The notes beneath the pieces are model-generated. The model made no database searches and was not told where the DNA came from. It saw only the letters and a program-made list of their open reading frames with translations. A stretch of DNA of 64,000 nt from NCBI RefSeq assembly GCF_029227915.1, contig NC_079887.1:18227650-18291649 (forward strand), read 5' to 3'. Origin of the DNA: Hydractinia symbiolongicarpus (Eukaryota; Cnidaria; Hydrozoa; Anthoathecata; Hydractiniidae). Position 1 is the first letter of the stretch; the number at the start of each line of letters is the position of its first letter. The translations under genes were made by a program, and so were the position numbers. Below, one piece after another: positions 59,882-64,000 of this stretch.

Positions 59882-60606
59882 TTGACTTACCAAACCTTGG
59901 TTGGTGTTAAACTTAGGACACGTCCTTTAGCTATAAGGCTGTGAAGGAACAATACAAATTGACTTACTCTACTTCATTTTATGCATAGATAATGCAAGTG
60001 ACTTTTTTTGACTTACTTTTGGATTTGACTTACCACATAGCTGTACTAGGATGGGCAATTATAAGACGTTACTTTAGTTTTTTGGGGGAGGAAATGCTGT
60101 CATTTTATCCTGGAAGGGTTAAAGTGAATAGTGAGTGATCATTTTTGACTTACTTTGGTTATATGTGGCAAAACATGACTTACTTTCTATTTTCCATAGC
60201 AGACAAAATACTTGATAGGTTGGTTATATTTTTTCTCGCACACACTTACTTTGTCTACTATTAAAGGCCACCACATAATGCTTTAAAGATACAGGTGACT
60301 TTATTTGACTTACTGTTATTATTTTTGTGGAACATTTTTTGATAATTTTAAACATTTTTAGTGATAAATCAGTGCTAGAACCTTTAATTATTAGTTATAA
60401 AAATAAGTTTTTATGACCAAATACATGTGTCATTTATTGACTTACTCTGTGTGTTTATTTATGATAAGTGACCATGATTTGACTTACTGTTTCATATATC
60501 ATACTATAAGTTAACTTTGAAATGGATCTACTCCATTTTGTTTAACCAAGCAGACTATCATACAGTAATGTTCTGATGACAGAATTTATGTTAAAAGTTG
60601 ACTTAC
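59882..60606 (+). repeat. Clustered TTGACTTAC motifs before the zinc-finger/DDE-like gene
   Basis: Exact TTGACTTAC, usually within TTTGACTTACTTT, begins at 59,882, 59,959, 60,008, 60,025, 60,145, 60,305, 60,437, 60,479 and 60,598, all in one orientation. A near copy is at 60,176. The spacing is irregular (17-160 bp), unlike a simple tandem repeat. Further copies flank the gene's far end. This arrangement resembles subterminal transposase-binding sites. Confidence 0.82.
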
Positions 60607-60685
60607 TTGAAATTTGAAGTCATTGCATTGCTAGAAATAGATTGTTCTGTATTCTAACATTTTATAAATAGAATGTTTAGGTTGT

Positions 60686-63596
60686 TTGATACAAAAGCTG
60701 GTAGAAAAAGTCTGTGATGATGCTAACTTTAGTTTATTGTTTTTAGTAAAAAGTTTAGTAAAAATGAAGTTAAAAACAAATATCTGGTTGTGCAAAAGTC
60801 CAGGCTGTAAAAAACAATTTAAGCACAAACAAAGTCTTCAAAATCACAAGTCAGTTTGTGGTGTAGGTGGCAAAATTAAATGCCCAATTTGTTTGAAATC
60901 ATTTTAAAGAGCATGGTATTTAAAACAGCACCGTTGCAAAGAGAACCAGTTGCCAGATTGTATCCAGTGTGGCAAAAGATTTCTAAAATTGTGGCATTTG
61001 AAGCGTCACATTGCAAGTATACATTCTGGCAAAAAGGAAATCTGAATTGCAATTCCTGCCACAAACAGTTTACAAGGAAAGCCTATTTTAAAGTCCACAG
61101 ATGTAACATGAAACAGAGAAGGAGCATGGATGAAAATAACTTTAGTAGTGAGCTATATGCAGTAGAAAAAGATTTTGAAGAGATGGTTCAATGGAGTCTG
61201 AGTTACGTTACAAATGGAACTGATGAAGAGGACATGTTTGTTCCAAGTATGGCATTCACTGAGGATACTGTTCCAGAAACAGCTCCGAATACCAACATAG
61301 CAAGATACCAAGAACAGGTTTGTTTGCTATTTTTTTGTTACTTGTTTTACGAATGTGTTTGTCAAAAGTTTTATTTAGAATGAGAACCAAGTTCAGGAGT
61401 TTTAGTAAATTACAGTAGACTTGGCTTTTAATTTGGACTTGTGAATGTGTGCAATAAAAAAATTGAAGCTAGAAATGAAACGTTTTTTTATTAGCCCACT
61501 GAAATGCAGCAAACAGACATACATGTGTCGAGTATCAAGGTAGTCAAGAACCAACCGATCAAGAGACAGTCACCAGTTCATCATTGTTAGAGACCCCTAC
61601 AAAGGATGTAATCTCAGCTAAAGCTATGACACCTAACACAAGAAAAAGAAAGTCCAGGTTAGCTGAAGAACTCTCTGAACTTGTAGAAGGTTGGAGTCTT
61701 GGAGAAAAAGGACATATTGCTGATGTCGTTCTCTTATTATTAAATCAACTTGGACTCTCTAATGAATTTTAAAGAAAGTTGGGAACAAACACTTTTTCTA
61801 AGACACGTTGCCGAAAAATGACTTCTTATGCCACTAGGAAAGTTATATGGGACTTTTACTATCAACAGGCTACACCTTCCACCATTACTTCGCGTCCTGC
61901 TAAACTAAAAGTATCTGAGAGAAATAACATTCAAATTGGCTTGAACTTTGTAAGCACAACAACTATCATTTCAAAACGATGTAAACAGTTTTACGAAAAT
62001 AACTGGATGATGTTGCATTCAACATACCAAGAGCTATCCATCAAGTTTAACAGGTCTTACCCTGATCACAAGGTCTCCCTCAAACCCTTTTACATAAGGG
62101 CTGAGACAGAAAAGGACATTGAAATGTGTTGCTGCAAGTTGCACTTGCATGCAAAGTGGGCAATCAAAGGGATCATTGTGTGTGTAGAAAAGCACGGTTT
62201 AGATCTCACATTTTCTATTTACAAATCATTCTTCCAACTCTGGGCTACGGATTGTGGAGATTCAGAAACAACATACATTCCTTGGGCCTGCACCCTAAAT
62301 AAAAAGGATCTTTGTCAACACATTCAAAAGATATGGTGTAACCTTTCTACAAAATTAAAAGTATCATCAAACGAGAACATCCACATTCCTTTCACAACCT
62401 TTGAAAAGGTTGAATATCTTAACAAAAGAAGGGAACCAGCCAAGCATTTAAAAGCAAAAACCAAGGAATCTTCGTTACGCAACATTGTTATGTTTCTTGA
62501 TGCGAATTTAACCAAAATTATAAACCACCGGAACCATTTGAGACACTTCAGGGGTGTTGTTAATATCTTTCGAGAGCATTTTGATGTTCTTTTCGTAGAT
62601 ATTGATATCTCTGAAAACCTCAATTTTCCAGTGAAGTTTGAGCCGTCTATGCACTGGCATCATGAAAGCATCACTGTACATTCTGGTATCACCCATACAT
62701 CTCTGACGACAAAAAAACATGAGCAAAAGTTGGAAAAACAGTCCTAGAACAATTGCTACAAACAATTGAGTCCATTTCAGAAATGTGTGCAATTGAGAGT
62801 GACAACTGCAGTTCTCAGTATAAATCAGCCCAACACTTCGATGATATACAATGCATCGCCAACCAACTAAATATTCCTGTAATACGATAATAATATTTAA
62901 TAATAATATTTTTAGTGTGACTGGACATGGCAAAGGGGAAGTAGATCATGTTGGTGGAATGGCAAAATGTGCTTTAAGAAGATTCATAGGAACTGGGGGC
63001 TTGATTCGTACTGCCAAAGATTGTGTAGACTTCTTTCAAAATAAATTTGCTGACAAAACACACCAAAACGTGATTGTCAAGGAGATTAAAAAGGAGCAGT
63101 TGGAAGAAAGAAGAGCTGAAGCAAGATTGAAGAGATTTCCTACTGTTGAAGGCTCTGATAAATTTTAAGTAATTGTGTTTACTCCCTATACAACATGATT
63201 CAAAGGAGCTACTCAATTGTGCATGTGTGATTTGTGCAAACAAATGTATGGGTCGTGCTCTCTTTTCACAACACATCAACTCCGAACAGCAGATTTAAAG
63301 AAGAACCACCTTAGATCTGAAGTAAAAGTACCATTATCAAACACCAACATGGGAAAAGGGTTAGATGATGACCTGATCCTGCCAGACTCATACTGTGCTT
63401 TTGCTGCTGACGGAGCATCAAATGAAACAGTATGGTTCATTAAAATCAACAAGTCTGTGCAAAACATCCTTTTTCGCGAATCTGTTGTTTACCCTTTTGT
63501 TCAATTTCAGCCTACAAAGAAAGGACTTTTTTGCCAATCAAAGAGTATGTCGAAATCTTGAATTTTATTGAAGGCAATGGACTTTCCTACATTTAA
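60686..63596 (+). pseudogene. Zinc-finger plus DDE-like transposon protein, degenerate
   Basis: N-terminus: MKLKTNIWLCKSPGCKKQF and three more C2H2/C2HC-like fingers (CPICLKSF, stop, RAWYLKQHRC; CIQCGKRFLKLWHLKRH; after a shift CNSCHKQFTRKAYFKVHRC). Next an acidic segment to 61,317, a possible intron (AACAG|gtttg ... ttattag|CCCAC, 61,318-61,499), then 61,584-62,747 open except for one TAA at 61,770: basic KRKSRLAEELSELVEG, a Cys/His stretch (MCCCKLHLHAKWA), FDVLFVDIDISENL, MHWHHESITVHSGI. After a shift: IESDNCSSQYKSAQHF; after an AT-rich insertion: GHGKGEVDHVGG; then CMCDLCKQMYGSCSLF and a tail ending GNGLSYI at 63,596. Asp 62,598 or 62,604, Asp 62,801 and Glu 62,938 could be a DDE triad. 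I recall similar proteins in cnidarians and molluscs but cannot name the superfamily. Stops and shifts mark this copy as dead. Confidence 0.68.
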
Positions 63597-63745
63597 TATA
63601 TGAGATAGTTAATTTGTTCTTTATTAAAGTTTAAGATTCTAGTCTACTCAGGTTTGTAGACTTAATTTGTTCTGTATTTTTAGAGAAGTGATTTGTTTCC
63701 TTTGAAAGTTTTTCATACAGTTACTATTAAAATGATTTTGTTTCA

Positions 63746-63751
63746 AATAAA
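63746..63751 (+). promoter_or_regulatory. Candidate polyadenylation signal
   Basis: AATAAA 150 bp after the last recognisable codon of the zinc-finger/DDE-like gene, in AT-rich sequence. Such a hexamer is also expected by chance here. Confidence 0.4.
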
Positions 63752-63894
63752 TGCAAAATTCAAAATCACTTGTTTACTAGAGAAAAACGTTTGTGTTTTC
63801 AAATATATCTCATCCTTTATATATTTGCACATATGTCAAGGTATAAGGTTTAAGTTTCCATGAATATTTTAAAGAAATATGTAATGTGAATTTT

Positions 63895-63939
63895 TTGACT
63901 TACTTTAAATATACCTAGTCATTTTCTGTTGTAAGTCAA
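63895..63939. repeat. Distal TTGACTTAC motifs, opposed pair
   Basis: One direct copy (63,895-63,903) and one inverted copy (GTAAGTCAA, 63,931-63,939) of the motif clustered upstream of the gene. The inverted copy with its context (reverse complement gtgctattttttgacttac) resembles the leftmost copy (gtgacaatttttgacttac at 59,872). This suggests the two ends of one element; the right terminus lies beyond the window or near 64,000. Confidence 0.65.
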
Positions 63940-64000
63940 AAAATAGCACCTCTATCGCAATTTTCAAGCCATACACCAATTTAAATAGGCTATTTCTACC

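Noticed and set aside
62324-63467. Minus-strand open frames of 63-141 residues
   Set aside because: They are antisense shadows of the zinc-finger/DDE-like gene.

Overview
This window is repeat-dominated DNA from a eukaryote, almost certainly an animal. The evidence is spliced exons with GT/AG borders, a Penelope-like retroelement, Helitrons, Harbinger-, pogo- and P-type transposon remains, and a poly(A)-tailed retroposed fragment. The AT-rich flanks full of 'gctagctagct' and the transposon mix suggest an invertebrate such as a hydrozoan cnidarian. That placement is inference; no marker fixes the species.

Region 1 (1-30,477) is one uninterrupted satellite array. The monomer is about 182 bp. 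Most monomers carry a double E-box dyad (CACGTGG-AA-CCACGTG). The array has several layers of higher-order repeats: spacings of 728 and 1,638 bp (4 and 9 monomers) in the first 9 kb, blocks of about 2.26-2.77 kb between 11 and 18.5 kb marked by a 34-bp deletion monomer, and a 1,088-bp six-monomer unit from 22.97 kb. Two fold-back palindromes interrupt the phase. The array starts before base 1 and stops in mid-monomer at about 30,477. It contains no genes.

Region 2 (30.5-44 kb) is AT-rich. It holds the only convincing host gene: the last four coding exons of a minus-strand gene whose protein resembles SMPD4 (neutral sphingomyelinase 3), with exons at 40,828-40,610, 40,153-40,007, 39,115-38,987 and 38,674-38,351. 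All junctions are phase 0 and the C-terminal membrane segments are intact. Around it lie a 2.8-kb Helitron, mini-Helitrons, a pogo-type MITE and inverted copies of a repeat with 'aGCGCTtagtacagg' motifs.

Region 3 (44-60 kb) is a nest of mobile elements. A 2.25-kb Helitron sits at the end of a dead Penelope-like element (RT and GIY-YIG remains). Next come the two genes of a dead Harbinger element: a Myb/SANT-like DNA-binding protein on + and a DDE transposase on -. The transposase is split by about 7.9 kb of Helitrons joined head-to-tail with no spacer. Removing that block restores the local transposase reading frame across the A|T target. One Helitron in the block has another Helitron family nested in it, and another has a poly(A)-tailed insertion. 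A P-element-like transposase fragment follows.

Region 4 (59.9-64 kb) carries a degenerate plus-strand gene with N-terminal C2H2 zinc fingers and a C-terminal part in which three acidic positions could form a DDE triad. It is flanked by many copies of TTGACTTAC, nine before the gene and an opposed pair after it, which look like subterminal binding sites of a DNA transposon. I cannot assign it to a named superfamily; it is the best candidate for a poorly described system here, although this copy has several stops and frameshifts.
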